From assembly GCF_001586775.1 (NCBI RefSeq), contig NZ_LQXS01000001.1, forward strand, positions 682,001-746,000: a stretch of DNA of 64,000 bases. Reading direction: 5' to 3'. The DNA comes from Sphingobacterium populi (lineage in GTDB: Bacteria > Bacteroidota > Bacteroidia > Sphingobacteriales > Sphingobacteriaceae). Positions 8,722 through 17,127 of the stretch are shown piece by piece. The notes below the pieces were generated by a model. That model saw only the letters and a list, made by a program, of their open reading frames with translations, did no database searches and was not told the origin of the DNA. Numbering within the stretch: position 1 is the stretch's first letter; every line of letters starts with the position of its first letter. The position numbers and the translations under genes are program-made.

Positions 8722-9942
8722 TTATTTCAATTTATCTAGTCTAAGCTGGTAATCTATTGGAAAATCGGGGGTTAGGTGTGCAGTTATTTTACCACTTTCC
8801 AAATTATATTGCCATACCGTGTGGTTCTCCTTTTCATCATCGATGGCAATGTAGAGGTCAGCGCCCACTTGAACCACGTTTTCTTTGCGCGTCCCTTTAT
8901 CTAACGGCAAATCCAGCTTCTGCAGTTTGCCGTTAGCCAAATCCGCCAGATAGTATTCAAATTGGTACACGGCATGGTGATTGGAGAAATCCGTGTATTT
9001 ATCCGAGCGCTCGCCGCGTACGATGGCTTTACCATTGCCCACATACCAAAATCCATAGGCATGATTGCCAGTCTGTGCCGAGATATTCACCATGTAGGTC
9101 GTATCCACTTCGTCAGATCCTTTTTTCTTACGAAAGATAGCCGATGGTTGTTCTATATTGTTTCCAGCTGCAATGCCTGGTCCGCTGGTAAAATAGAAAT
9201 CCCCATTTTCGGCGGTGCCGCTGTACGTTTGTATGGTATTGATCCCGCCGGGATAGGTCGAGCGCGGATCTTTTTGTTCCGACAGCACACGTAAAGAAGC
9301 AAAATCCAAGGTACGGTAATACATGGTATCCAGTGTGGTATATTCGTTATGGCCGAGCATTTTGCTGTAAGCAAAAGCTATCCAGAGTTTGTCGTTGTCG
9401 TAGCGCACCAAACCCAAGCTCAGAATGTTAAAATCATTCACCGCAGGTGGAATCGGTAACTGCGCTTCGCGAATCAGGGAGAAAGTTTTGGTATCAATCT
9501 CATAGAAACTACAGGTTTCGATATCGCCATGTACCACATTGGAGATCAGTAAAGTATCTGAATTATTTTTCCAGTGATATTGCTCTATATTATCGTTCAC
9601 TACTTTGATCGAATCCATGGCTTGCAATCCCATCGAAGAAATCCGATATTGGATCAGGTAATCATTCTCCGGGTTTACCGAATAGATGAAACCCTTACGC
9701 TGGATAAATTCACGGTTGAAACCGGCATGTGGTGGACTAAAAGAAGCCAGCTGTTGCCAAGTGCTATCGATCATTACAAAGTTATTAACGCTTTCTTTGC
9801 TAACGAATAGGGAATAGGCAGGTTCAAAATTTATCGGTGAATCGATCTGTTGTTTGGTTTGCGTACAGGATGTTCCGAAGCCGATGATGCTACTGGCAAG
9901 TACAACATATAAGATCGGGTAAAATCCTGTAAATAAACGCAT
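8722..9942 (-). CDS. Second DUF4374-like lipoprotein of the iron-uptake locus
   Basis: This 406-residue lipoprotein has a signal helix (FYPILYVVLASSIIGFG) and a lipobox ending TSC at about residue 26. It is related to the 4988-6217 protein: both have the same length, a GNGKA- motif (YVGNGKAIVRG here, YIGNGKALLIS there), a tail of the form WQYNLESGKIT / WEYDSNMDKLT, and an end in L-x-K. The copies have diverged strongly, so this is an old duplication or separate acquisition. It lies three bases after the FecR-like gene and 82 bases before the TonB receptor gene. Two siderophore-binding lipoproteins for one receptor could widen the ligand range, or this copy could act in signalling to the anti-sigma factor; neither can be decided here. 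Confidence 0.82.
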   Translation of the reverse strand: MRLFTGFYPILYVVLASSIIGFGTSCTQTKQQIDSPINFEPAYSLFVSKESVNNFVMIDSTWQQLASFSPPHAGFNREFIQRKGFIYSVNPENDYLIQYRISSMGLQAMDSIKVVNDNIEQYHWKNNSDTLLISNVVHGDIETCSFYEIDTKTFSLIREAQLPIPPAVNDFNILSLGLVRYDNDKLWIAFAYSKMLGHNEYTTLDTMYYRTLDFASLRVLSEQKDPRSTYPGGINTIQTYSGTAENGDFYFTSGPGIAAGNNIEQPSAIFRKKKGSDEVDTTYMVNISAQTGNHAYGFWYVGNGKAIVRGERSDKYTDFSNHHAVYQFEYYLADLANGKLQKLDLPLDKGTRKENVVQVGADLYIAIDDEKENHTVWQYNLESGKITAHLTPDFPIDYQLRLDKLK

Positions 9943-9945
9943 AGA

Positions 9946-10653
9946 TTAAGTAAGGTGAAACTGCTTTCGGATGTGTTTTCGTAAAATAGGTGGCAGATAT
10001 TCTAACTGTGATTTAGAATAAACAACCAATTCGCTGGTATCCGGATCGGTGGAGATAAAATATACTTCTCCCTGCCGAAAATCCAACGAGGTGTTATTAT
10101 GCTTGTCATAGAGCTTGATATCTTTCTTAGGACTGAATAAGACATCGCCAGAAATGGCCATATTGCCAGATTGTAGATTGATGCTGGCCGAACTGTTTTT
10201 GCTGAGTGTGAATTCGAAGGAATCTTCTTTCCAGAGCATGACCGCTTTGTCTGAGTTGCTGGCGTTGAACAAATGTTCTTTACTCGCAGTAGTAGGGTAG
10301 AACCACCAACCCATTCCTAAGATAATCAGTAGCGAAGCCGCGATGGCTATCAGCGCCGCAAATTTTACGGTTGGATCGTTGTTTTTTGCAAGCTTGACGG
10401 CGTTGGAATTTTCAGATCTTTCAGGGATATTGCTCTTGGCAGCCGATTCTTGCATATATGCGGATATGTGCTGCCACATTTCCTGCTCGATCAGCAGATC
10501 TTCTATAATGTCCTCAGCTATATCGGCTTCTTGCTCGTCATCGCCATCCAACGACAAAGAAGTGCTATCCAACCAAAGGCTTACGGCAGTCGCTTCCTGC
10601 TCGGTACACTGCCCCAGTTCGTAGCGTTCTAGTAATTCTTTGGTTATCTTCAT
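9946..10653 (-). CDS. FecR-like anti-sigma factor, short form
   Basis: This 235-residue protein starts at the ATG at 10653, where the family N-terminus MKITKELLERYELGQCTEQE begins; an ATG nine codons upstream (10680) is an alternative. Residues 1-45 form the cytoplasmic sigma-binding part (ELLERYELGQCTEQEATAVS, followed by WLDS). One membrane helix lies near residues 97-117 (KFAALIAIAASLLIILGMGW). The periplasmic part is only about 115 residues and lacks a clear FecR sheet domain of the form GSKVWLNA; a degenerate version may be ASINLQSGNMAISGDVLFSP. It lies 49 bases after the sigma gene and three bases before the lipoprotein gene. It should hold the sigma factor inactive until a surface signal arrives. 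Confidence 0.75.
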   Translation of the reverse strand: MKITKELLERYELGQCTEQEATAVSLWLDSTSLSLDGDDEQEADIAEDIIEDLLIEQEMWQHISAYMQESAAKSNIPERSENSNAVKLAKNNDPTVKFAALIAIAASLLIILGMGWWFYPTTASKEHLFNASNSDKAVMLWKEDSFEFTLSKNSSASINLQSGNMAISGDVLFSPKKDIKLYDKHNNTSLDFRQGEVYFISTDPDTSELVVYSKSQLEYLPPILRKHIRKQFHLT

Positions 10654-10702
10654 CTCTTCAATATTACAAAGATAATACATTATTGTGAGCTGCAGTTAAT
10701 CC

Positions 10703-11245
10703 TTATTCTACCGGATACAATCCCATTCTTAAGGTAGAAAGCGCTTTGCTAATATGGTATTCGACCGCACGTTCAGAGATGAGCAGCATATGTGCGATCT
10801 CTTTGTTCGTCATCCCTTCTTCGCGACTCATCTTGAATACGTTTTTGCATTGCTTTGGTAGGGATTCAACCAGATGATTAACTTTATGTTTGAGTTCCTT
10901 GACTTGCACTTGCTGATCCTCATAATCGATTTTTGTCGTATTCAGAATGATGTCATGGTGGCGCTGTTTGGTTGATTTATTTCGAATGTATTCCATGGTT
11001 TTCAGTTTCACAGATCGAAGCAAATAGCGCTCTACATCTTCAATATGGAGGCTGGCGCGCCTTTCCCATAAAGATTTAAAAATCTCTTGTACAATCTCCT
11101 TTGCATCTTCCTCATCTGCGGTCATCTTCACAGCAAAACCGAACAAACGTTTCCAGTATCGTTCAAACAGTTGTTTGAACGATACGTGGGTAATTTGAAC
11201 TAATTGCGTATGTAGATTTTCTTCCAAAGCATCGCAAATATACAC
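10703..11245 (-). CDS. ECF-type RNA polymerase sigma factor (FecI-like)
   Basis: This is a 180-residue ECF sigma factor. Region 2 is at about residues 22-90 (LFERYWKRLFGFAVKMT, DAKEIVQEIFKSLWERR). Region 4 is at about 125-175 (LPKQCKNVFKMSREEGMTNKEI, AVEYHISKAL), the helix-turn-helix that reads the -35 element. The frame has no ATG before region 2, so the start is the GTG at 11245 or an internal TTG. It heads an apparent operon with the FecR-like gene and the iron-uptake genes to 3755, which fits the usual sigma / anti-sigma / TonB receptor arrangement of Bacteroidota. The 71 bases upstream of it are very AT-rich and separate it from the beta-barrel gene on the same strand. Confidence 0.9.
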   Translation of the reverse strand: MYICDALEENLHTQLVQITHVSFKQLFERYWKRLFGFAVKMTADEEDAKEIVQEIFKSLWERRASLHIEDVERYLLRSVKLKTMEYIRNKSTKQRHHDIILNTTKIDYEDQQVQVKELKHKVNHLVESLPKQCKNVFKMSREEGMTNKEIAHMLLISERAVEYHISKALSTLRMGLYPVE

Positions 11246-11316
11246 TTATTTAGATTTATTATAAATAATATTAATAGTAAAAATTGCCTAAATTGCTATG
11301 CATATACCTATATTTT

Positions 11317-13677
11317 TTATTCGCCAAATCGGTAACTCAGCGATAGCATCACTTTTCGATTATCAGGAAATGCCGATTGCCAGATCACCAAATCGCCATA
11401 CGTACTCGTAAATTGCGGATTGCCATTGCGAATCAATCCCGTTACCGCCAACTTCAACATGGCGCGATCGTTGAGCATTTTTTTCTCGGCCGCCAGATCC
11501 ACGCCATAGCGCTGATCGGTGCGCATCGCACCGGTCGTGACGCCCGAATTGTAATAGCCAGCAACTTCGGCACGTAATCCCCACTTCAAGTGCAGCGTGT
11601 GGCGGCTGTTGGCTGACCAGCTTGAACCTTCCGAATCCAGAATCACACCATCGATCTCACCTTGATAATTATTATGAAATGCATTGAGATAATGGCTACC
11701 TGTCCACCACGGAAAAAAGGTATTGTTGTACATCATACTGGCGCTGTAATTTTTGAAATCGCCGATGTTGGCTGGGCGCGTCAAATTTTCGCCCGGATTG
11801 CTGCCCACGCGCGAGATCCAATTGATCACATCGTACCCATAACTCATGCTTACCGTGGTGAATAGGGCATTTCTATAACCATGTCCGATCTCGCCGATAT
11901 AACTGCGCTCGGGTTTCAGCTCTGGATTTCCTTCCGAATACGTAAAAGCATCTTCGTAAATGCGAAACGCATTGATATCGTGATCACCTGGGCGCTCAAT
12001 ACGGCTGCTAAATGAACCGCGAATCGTATTCGCATCGTTGATATTGTACAGTAAGAACCCGTTCGGGAACAAGTCAAAATAGCGCTGTTGGCTGATGTCG
12101 TTTAGCGTCACCTGATTGGCTTTGATAAAGGTATATTCTCCGCGTAAACCTGCCTGATATTCGAAGCGGTTGAATTTTCCAGAATACGTGGCATAAGCCG
12201 CTTGAATATGTTGCGTGTATTGGAATTGATTGGAGGTGTTGGCATCTCGCAGCCAACTATTGCCGCTCAACGTATCATTGCGCACATCATTACTGATAAA
12301 GAAATACGTGGCTTTCCAACCTAATTCGAGCTTGGCTAGATCGCTAAAAGGCTTGCTGTAATCCAATCGGCCAGCATAGGTCGTGTTGCTTAGATCTTGC
12401 ACGTTTGCGCGTGCTGTGGTGCTGTTGTCAATCGTTTGCAGATTGGCAATATCCGTGCGAAAAATATTGTTATACGCATTGGTATGCGGCGCATAGTCGA
12501 AATTGATCTTCAAAAAGTGATCTTCGCCTTCGTATTTATTCACGTAGTTGATGTTGAACGTGAGGTTGTTAAATGTTTCATCAAACTGATTGTTTGTCGT
12601 CGCCGTCTGCATGGTGCTGCCCGTCGCGGTGCTCGTGACCATATCGATCAGCGATTTGCTGATGAAGCGCCCACGCATCCAGTGAAAGCTGGCATCGAGC
12701 ACACCGCCATCGTTGAATTCATAACTCGCGCCGGTACGCAAGCTGTGAAATGTGCCAGGATCCAGTTCTTTCGTTTCTTTTTGTTTTTGTAGCGTTTGAA
12801 ATAGACCATTGCTGAAAAACTGCCGCTCCACCAAGGTGCTATCTTTTGACTGTTCACGACCTATAGAACCGTTGGCGTACATATTCCAGCCATTTACTTT
12901 GTAATGGACGGCACCGCCAATCGTTCCTTGCGATCGTCTACTTTGCGAACCACGCACAAATACATCACCACCAAAACCACTACGTTTGTTGCGCTTGGTC
13001 ACGATATTGATGATGCCCGCCGTTCCAGCGGCATCTTCACGGGCAGATGGATTGCTCATCAGTTCCAGTTTGGCCACATCGGTAGCCTGCATACCGCGCA
13101 GCATGTTGGCCAATTGCGCTCCAGTTAGGTAGGTTTCACGTCCGTCAATACGTACATTTGCACCTGAGCGTCCTTGAATCGAAAAATTTCCTTTTCCGTC
13201 GGATATAATGCCCGGCGTTTTTTCTAATAATTCAAGTGCATTATTGCCTTCACTCAATACGGATCCCTCTACGTCAACCACCAATTTATCGGCATATTGC
13301 CGAATGGCAGGCTGCCGTCCGCTGACGGATACGGCGGCGATTTCGGTGAGGTCGTCATGCAGATAGATATCATCGAGCAGGCGCTGTTCGCCTGGAGTTA
13401 GCATCATTTCATTAGATACATATTCGGCAAAGCCTAATGCCTGTACACGTAATAAAAATGTGCCTTTTTGCGTGATTTGAAGTTGATATGCGCCTTCCGC
13501 ATTTGTTTTCTGCGAACTTACTAATGTGCTATCCGGCGAGCGCAGCAGCATAATGGAAACATCAGCTTGTGGTGTGCCATCAGCAGATAATACGCGCCCT
13601 TTGATGCTGGTTTGCGCGTACAAATTGGCGCCTAAAAGTAGAAAAAGAAAGAAGAGTAATCTTGTTTGTAAAGTCAT
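11317..13677 (-). CDS. Outer-membrane beta-barrel receptor-like protein
   Basis: This protein has 786 residues from the ATG at 13677; a second ATG at 13698 would add seven. The start at 13677 gives a clean signal peptide (MTLQTRLLFFLFLLLGANLY, then AQ). A carboxypeptidase-like regulatory domain follows (about 20-100; IKGRVLSADGTPQADVSIML), then a TonB-plug-like domain (KTPGIISDGKGNFSIQGRSG, ending AGTAGIINIVTKRN), and a large barrel of the OMP_b-brl_3 type ending in KVMLSLSYRFGE. These proteins resemble TonB receptors but usually have no assigned substrate. It lies upstream of the ECF sigma gene on the same strand, separated by about 70 AT-rich bases, so membership in that operon is possible but not shown. 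A hairpin-rich gap lies upstream. Confidence 0.85.
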   Translation of the reverse strand: MTLQTRLLFFLFLLLGANLYAQTSIKGRVLSADGTPQADVSIMLLRSPDSTLVSSQKTNAEGAYQLQITQKGTFLLRVQALGFAEYVSNEMMLTPGEQRLLDDIYLHDDLTEIAAVSVSGRQPAIRQYADKLVVDVEGSVLSEGNNALELLEKTPGIISDGKGNFSIQGRSGANVRIDGRETYLTGAQLANMLRGMQATDVAKLELMSNPSAREDAAGTAGIINIVTKRNKRSGFGGDVFVRGSQSRRSQGTIGGAVHYKVNGWNMYANGSIGREQSKDSTLVERQFFSNGLFQTLQKQKETKELDPGTFHSLRTGASYEFNDGGVLDASFHWMRGRFISKSLIDMVTSTATGSTMQTATTNNQFDETFNNLTFNINYVNKYEGEDHFLKINFDYAPHTNAYNNIFRTDIANLQTIDNSTTARANVQDLSNTTYAGRLDYSKPFSDLAKLELGWKATYFFISNDVRNDTLSGNSWLRDANTSNQFQYTQHIQAAYATYSGKFNRFEYQAGLRGEYTFIKANQVTLNDISQQRYFDLFPNGFLLYNINDANTIRGSFSSRIERPGDHDINAFRIYEDAFTYSEGNPELKPERSYIGEIGHGYRNALFTTVSMSYGYDVINWISRVGSNPGENLTRPANIGDFKNYSASMMYNNTFFPWWTGSHYLNAFHNNYQGEIDGVILDSEGSSWSANSRHTLHLKWGLRAEVAGYYNSGVTTGAMRTDQRYGVDLAAEKKMLNDRAMLKLAVTGLIRNGNPQFTSTYGDLVIWQSAFPDNRKVMLSLSYRFGE

Positions 13678-13890
13678 GTCGCGGCATGATATAGTCATCC
13701 ATTTTTAAAAGTCGATGGAAGATTATATCTTAATGAATGGGGTGGATGGTATAATATAATCTGCGCTTAGATAAAGTAAGTGTTTCGTAAGCATTCTTAA
13801 TGAGTCTAAGGAACTCAATTTTTATAAGTCTGGTTGGCTTGATTTAATTTTTTGCTAATGGTGAAGATACCGTGCAAAGGAATCGTATAC

Positions 13891-13965
13891 ATGGAAATAT
13901 ATGTGCTCTTATTCATCATAATGATTTATGTTTTTCTGACAGCAATTTTTGCAGCCTTATTATAA
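13891..13965 (+). CDS. Possible mini-ORF: 24-residue single-helix membrane peptide
   Basis: The frame MEIYVLLFIIMIYVFLTAIF followed by AALL and a TAA is almost entirely one hydrophobic helix. An AAAGGA run lies nine bases before the ATG, one of the better ribosome binding sites in the window. The same frame opens further upstream at an ATG at 13858, which would add MVKIPCKGIVY. It lies alone on the plus strand between two minus-strand genes. Small membrane peptides of this size are often missed by gene callers, but a hydrophobic stretch can also arise by chance in AT-rich DNA. No function can be proposed. Confidence 0.3.
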   Translation: MEIYVLLFIIMIYVFLTAIFAALL

Positions 13966-14127
13966 GAGTGTTGCCTAACTGTAGATTTACCGAAGGCTTA
14001 TTTAGAAAAGTTCTTTATAGAAAGAAGAAATTAGTGATTTCGTGATTTGATGTGTAGCAAAGTGCTAGTGCATAGTATATAATATTGAATGTATTTATTC
14101 ATTATTGAATCTATTAATTTATAAATT

Positions 14128-14151
14128 CCTCACATGTGCACACATATGAGG
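14128..14151. repeat. Imperfect 24-base palindrome
   Basis: The half CCTCACATGTGC pairs with ACACATATGAGG at 10 of 12 positions. There is no T-run on either side, so it is not a clear terminator; it could be an operator or a small hairpin. It lies about 100 bases downstream of the cysN stop and 450 bases upstream of the beta-barrel gene. Confidence 0.45.
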
Positions 14152-14215
14152 TCGAAAAATCAAAATAAATTATGTGATTAAGTTTGGATTATAATATATA
14201 TTATGTTAAATAGAA

Positions 14216-14244
14216 ATATAAAATAACACATAGTTATGTGTTAT
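14216..14244 (-). terminator. Probable weak terminator after cysN
   Basis: ATAACACATA at 14223-14232 and its exact complement TATGTGTTAT at 14235-14244 form a 10-bp stem with a two-base centre, starting seven bases after the cysN stop. Read on the minus strand it is followed by TTATATTTC. The stem is AT-rich, so termination may be partial. It ends the sulfate-assimilation operon. Confidence 0.5.
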
Positions 14245-14251
14245 TGACCAT

Positions 14252-15499
14252 TTACGCCACGTTTTCTATCGTTATGGCGCCCACCGTAATGTTGCTTCGT
14301 GGATCTATTATTATAGCGCGACCATTTTCAGGAAAATCGGCTTGTACATCAAATGGAATTTCATTTGCCGACTTAATACATATTTTTCCGATATCATTCA
14401 GTCCAATTTCAGTTCCATAGTGTTGTTCTTGCGTATTGACGTCATATTTAAATAAAACCTCAGAAACTTTAATTTTTACCGTTTGGCTATGATGTTGCAG
14501 TAAATATTGCTGTGTGGTGTCTAATGGTTTATTATCAAACCAGCTAATATTGGCTTCGAAACTGCGCTCGCTGTGTGTTGGATGTGCAGCACTCACAATC
14601 GTGTCTCCACGAGAAATATCTACATCATTACTCAAATGTACAATCACCGACTGTCCGTCTTCGGCCTCTTCAAAAATTTGTTGATTGATCTCGATGCGCT
14701 CTATTGTACTTTGAACACCGCTTGGTAAAATGAGCACCTTTTCTCCGACGCGCAATCCAGATCCCAATACGCGACCTGCATAACCTCGGTAATCATGTAA
14801 ATCATCGGTTTGCGGCCGAACGACCCATTGCACCGGAAAACGCCAGCCTTTGGATGATTTAGCTACTTGAAATTCAATAGTTTCCAGATAGTCCAGCAGT
14901 GCATTTCCTTTGTGCCAACTCATCCGTAGAGATTGGTGTACGATATTATCACCTTTTAGTGCTGATACCGGAATATAATCGACGTTTTCCAAACCCAGTT
15001 TAGCGGCTAGCAGCTCATAATCTGCCTTTATATCTTCAAAAACTTGTTCATTGTAGTCTACCATGTCCATCTTATTTACGCAGACGAGTACTTTTTTGAT
15101 AGATAACAGTTTGGCCAAGAAAGAATGTCTTTTGGTCTGCTCGATTACACCTTTTCGGGCATCGACTAAGATGACGATCAAATCTGAATTAGAGGCACCT
15201 GTCACCATATTTCTGGTATATTGTATATGTCCTGGTGCATCTGCAATGATGAATTTGCGTCGAGTCGTCTGAAAATATTTATAAGCAACATCAATCGTGA
15301 TGCCTTGCTCCCGTTCGGCCTTCAAACCATCTGTCAAAATGGCCAAATCTACTGTGCCATCATTATTTTTACGGTTGGCTTTCTTGATTGCCTCCAGTTG
15401 ATCGTCTAGTACAGAATTGGTATCGTATAGCAAGCGGCCGATCAAGGTGCTTTTCCCATCATCTACCGAACCTGCTGTTATAAACTTTAATATATCCAT
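14252..15499 (-). CDS. cysN: Sulfate adenylyltransferase subunit 1 (GTPase)
   Basis: This 415-residue subunit starts at the ATG at 15499; a TTG three codons upstream is less likely. It is a translation-factor-type GTPase that drives ATP sulfurylase: GTP hydrolysis pushes formation of adenosine 5'-phosphosulfate by CysD. Visible GTPase motifs are G1 GSVDDGKS at residues 10-17, G3 DAPGH, and G4 NKMD. An EF-Tu-like barrel follows (QWVVRPQTDDLHDYRGYAGR). At 415 residues it ends after the beta-barrels, so there is no fused APS kinase (CysC) domain, in agreement with the APS-type reductase in this operon. It follows cysD by 30 bases and is the last gene of the operon. Confidence 0.95.
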   Translation of the reverse strand: MDILKFITAGSVDDGKSTLIGRLLYDTNSVLDDQLEAIKKANRKNNDGTVDLAILTDGLKAEREQGITIDVAYKYFQTTRRKFIIADAPGHIQYTRNMVTGASNSDLIVILVDARKGVIEQTKRHSFLAKLLSIKKVLVCVNKMDMVDYNEQVFEDIKADYELLAAKLGLENVDYIPVSALKGDNIVHQSLRMSWHKGNALLDYLETIEFQVAKSSKGWRFPVQWVVRPQTDDLHDYRGYAGRVLGSGLRVGEKVLILPSGVQSTIERIEINQQIFEEAEDGQSVIVHLSNDVDISRGDTIVSAAHPTHSERSFEANISWFDNKPLDTTQQYLLQHHSQTVKIKVSEVLFKYDVNTQEQHYGTEIGLNDIGKICIKSANEIPFDVQADFPENGRAIIIDPRSNITVGAITIENVA

Positions 15500-15529
15500 G
15501 ATGTACAATGCGTTTTGCTGCGTAGCAGC

Positions 15530-16420
15530 TTAAAAATAACCTTGTTTTTTTCGTTCTTCCATCGCCGCTTCAGACACTTTGTCGTCTATACGAGCACCGC
15601 GTTCACTTATTGTTGACGAACGTATTTCCTCAATAATATCATCCAACGCAACAGCTTCTGAATCTACAGCCGCCGTGCAAGTCATATCCCCTACTGTTCT
15701 GAAGCGCACGGATTTATAATCCACTGTATCAGTGTCGTCGATTTGCAAAAATGGCGCAGCGGCCATCCACTGTCCATTGCGCAACACGACCTCACGTTGA
15801 TGACTGAAGTAGATCGATGGCAACGCTATATTTTCACGTTTTATGTAATTCCATACATCTAGTTCGGTCCAGTTAGAAATAGGAAATACGCGAACATTTT
15901 CGCCTTTATGAATCCTGCCATTCAGGATATTCCACAGTTCAGGACGCTGCCGCTTTGGATCCCACTGCCCAAATTCATCACGTACCGAAAATATACGTTC
16001 TTTAGCGCGTGCTTTTTCCTCGTCACGTCGGGCACCTCCAATACAAGCATCGAAACCGTACTGCTCAATGGTATCGAGCAAAGTGACTGTTTGCAATGCA
16101 TTTCTGCTGGCGTTTTTCCCCGTTTGCTCGACTACTTTTCCCTGATCGATGCTATCTTGTACGTACCCTACAATCAACTTTTCGCCCAGTTCTGCTATAA
16201 GTTGATCACGAAAGCTGATCGTCTCTGGAAAATTGTGACCGGTATCGATATGTACTAAAGGAAAAGGAAATTTTCCTGGTCTAAACGCTTTCTTGGCCAA
16301 ATGAACCAGTGTAATCGAATCTTTTCCGCCTGAGAACAATAACGCCGGGTTTTCAAACTGACCAGCAACTTCTCGCAATATATAAATGGCCTCCGCCTCT
16401 AAATGATCTAAATAATCCAT
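15530..16420 (-). CDS. cysD: Sulfate adenylyltransferase subunit 2
   Basis: This 296-residue protein is the catalytic subunit of the heterodimeric ATP sulfurylase, which joins ATP and sulfate to give adenosine 5'-phosphosulfate and pyrophosphate. It carries the PP-loop of the ATP pyrophosphatase fold (LLFSGGKDSITLVHLA), and further family segments PFPLVHIDTGHNFPET, IGGARRDEEKARAKER and FPISNWTELDVWNYI. The C-terminus ends MEERKKQGYF, as in most CysD proteins. It begins at the ATG at 16420, eight bases after the APS reductase gene, and is followed by its partner cysN, consistent with co-translation of the two subunits. Confidence 0.96.
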   Translation of the reverse strand: MDYLDHLEAEAIYILREVAGQFENPALLFSGGKDSITLVHLAKKAFRPGKFPFPLVHIDTGHNFPETISFRDQLIAELGEKLIVGYVQDSIDQGKVVEQTGKNASRNALQTVTLLDTIEQYGFDACIGGARRDEEKARAKERIFSVRDEFGQWDPKRQRPELWNILNGRIHKGENVRVFPISNWTELDVWNYIKRENIALPSIYFSHQREVVLRNGQWMAAAPFLQIDDTDTVDYKSVRFRTVGDMTCTAAVDSEAVALDDIIEEIRSSTISERGARIDDKVSEAAMEERKKQGYF

Positions 16421-16428
16421 CTGTTTAC

Positions 16429-17127
16429 TTATTTACTCGTAGCATGTAAACCACATTCTTTTTTGCTCTGATCTTCCCACCACCAGCGTCCCGCTCTAAA
16501 ATCTTGCCCTGGCGCTACGGCTCTCGTGCAAGGTTGGCAACCAATGCTAGGGAATCCTTTATCATGCAAAGGATTATAGGGAACAAAATTTCTTTTCAAA
16601 AACGACTCCACCTCTTCTAATGTCCAGTGAAACAAAGGATGAATCTTTATTAACTGATTTCCTTCATCCCACTCGACCTGCTGCATATCGTGTCTATTGG
16701 CCGATTGATCGCCACGAATGCCTGTTATCCAGATCTTATACCCTTTAATCGCTCGTTGTAATGGTTCTATTTTTCGGATAAAACAGCATTCCTTGCGGTT
16801 TTCAACGCTTTCATAAAAGCTGGATGGACCTTTTAACGCCACCATTTGCTCTACGGCATCAGTTTGGGGATAATACGGACGAATCGGGAAACCGTAGGTT
16901 TCTAAAGTTCTATTCCATACGTAATAGGTTTCCGGGAAAAGCCGGCCAGTATCTAATGTGAAAATATCGATCTGGCTTTGTACTTCGTAGAGCAAATGTG
17001 TGATTACCTGATCTTCGATCCCAAAAGAGGTCGAAAAGATCGACTCTTTAGCATAATGCTGCTGCAAATACACCAAGATCTCCCTTGCTCCCAGACCTTC
17101 AATATCTCTTCTTAAAGCCGCAATCAT
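16429..17127 (-). CDS. cysH: Assimilatory adenylylsulfate (APS) reductase
   Basis: This 232-residue thioredoxin-dependent reductase converts adenylylsulfate to sulfite and AMP. It has the iron-sulfur cysteine pattern of the APS-using type: CC in NRKECCFIRKI and CxxC in IGCQPCTRAV, which together bind a [4Fe-4S] cluster that PAPS reductases lack. The catalytic cysteine is in KKECGLH near the C-terminus. Substrate-binding segments STSFGIEDQVI and FTLDTGRLFPETY are present. The absence of an APS kinase gene or a fused CysC domain here agrees with direct use of APS. Its ATG overlaps the end of the upstream siroheme gene by four bases (ATGA), which indicates translational coupling. Confidence 0.95.
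   Translation of the reverse strand: MIAALRRDIEGLGAREILVYLQQHYAKESIFSTSFGIEDQVITHLLYEVQSQIDIFTLDTGRLFPETYYVWNRTLETYGFPIRPYYPQTDAVEQMVALKGPSSFYESVENRKECCFIRKIEPLQRAIKGYKIWITGIRGDQSANRHDMQQVEWDEGNQLIKIHPLFHWTLEEVESFLKRNFVPYNPLHDKGFPSIGCQPCTRAVAPGQDFRAGRWWWEDQSKKECGLHATSK

Larger units (their letters stand above)
13699..14251. other. AT-rich intergenic region between cysN and the beta-barrel gene
   Basis: These 553 bases carry no conserved protein gene. They contain a possible very short hydrophobic ORF on the plus strand (13891-13965), an imperfect 24-base palindrome (14128-14151) and a hairpin directly after cysN (14223-14244). The rest is AT-rich and should include the promoter for the minus-strand beta-barrel gene. 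I found no convincing TTTG-N19-TAnnTTTG pair. Confidence 0.7.

Noticed and set aside
12397..12792. 131-codon plus-strand frame inside the beta-barrel gene
   Set aside because: It is antisense to a long, clear outer-membrane protein gene and its composition (Arg/Val/Ile-rich) is that of a shadow frame.
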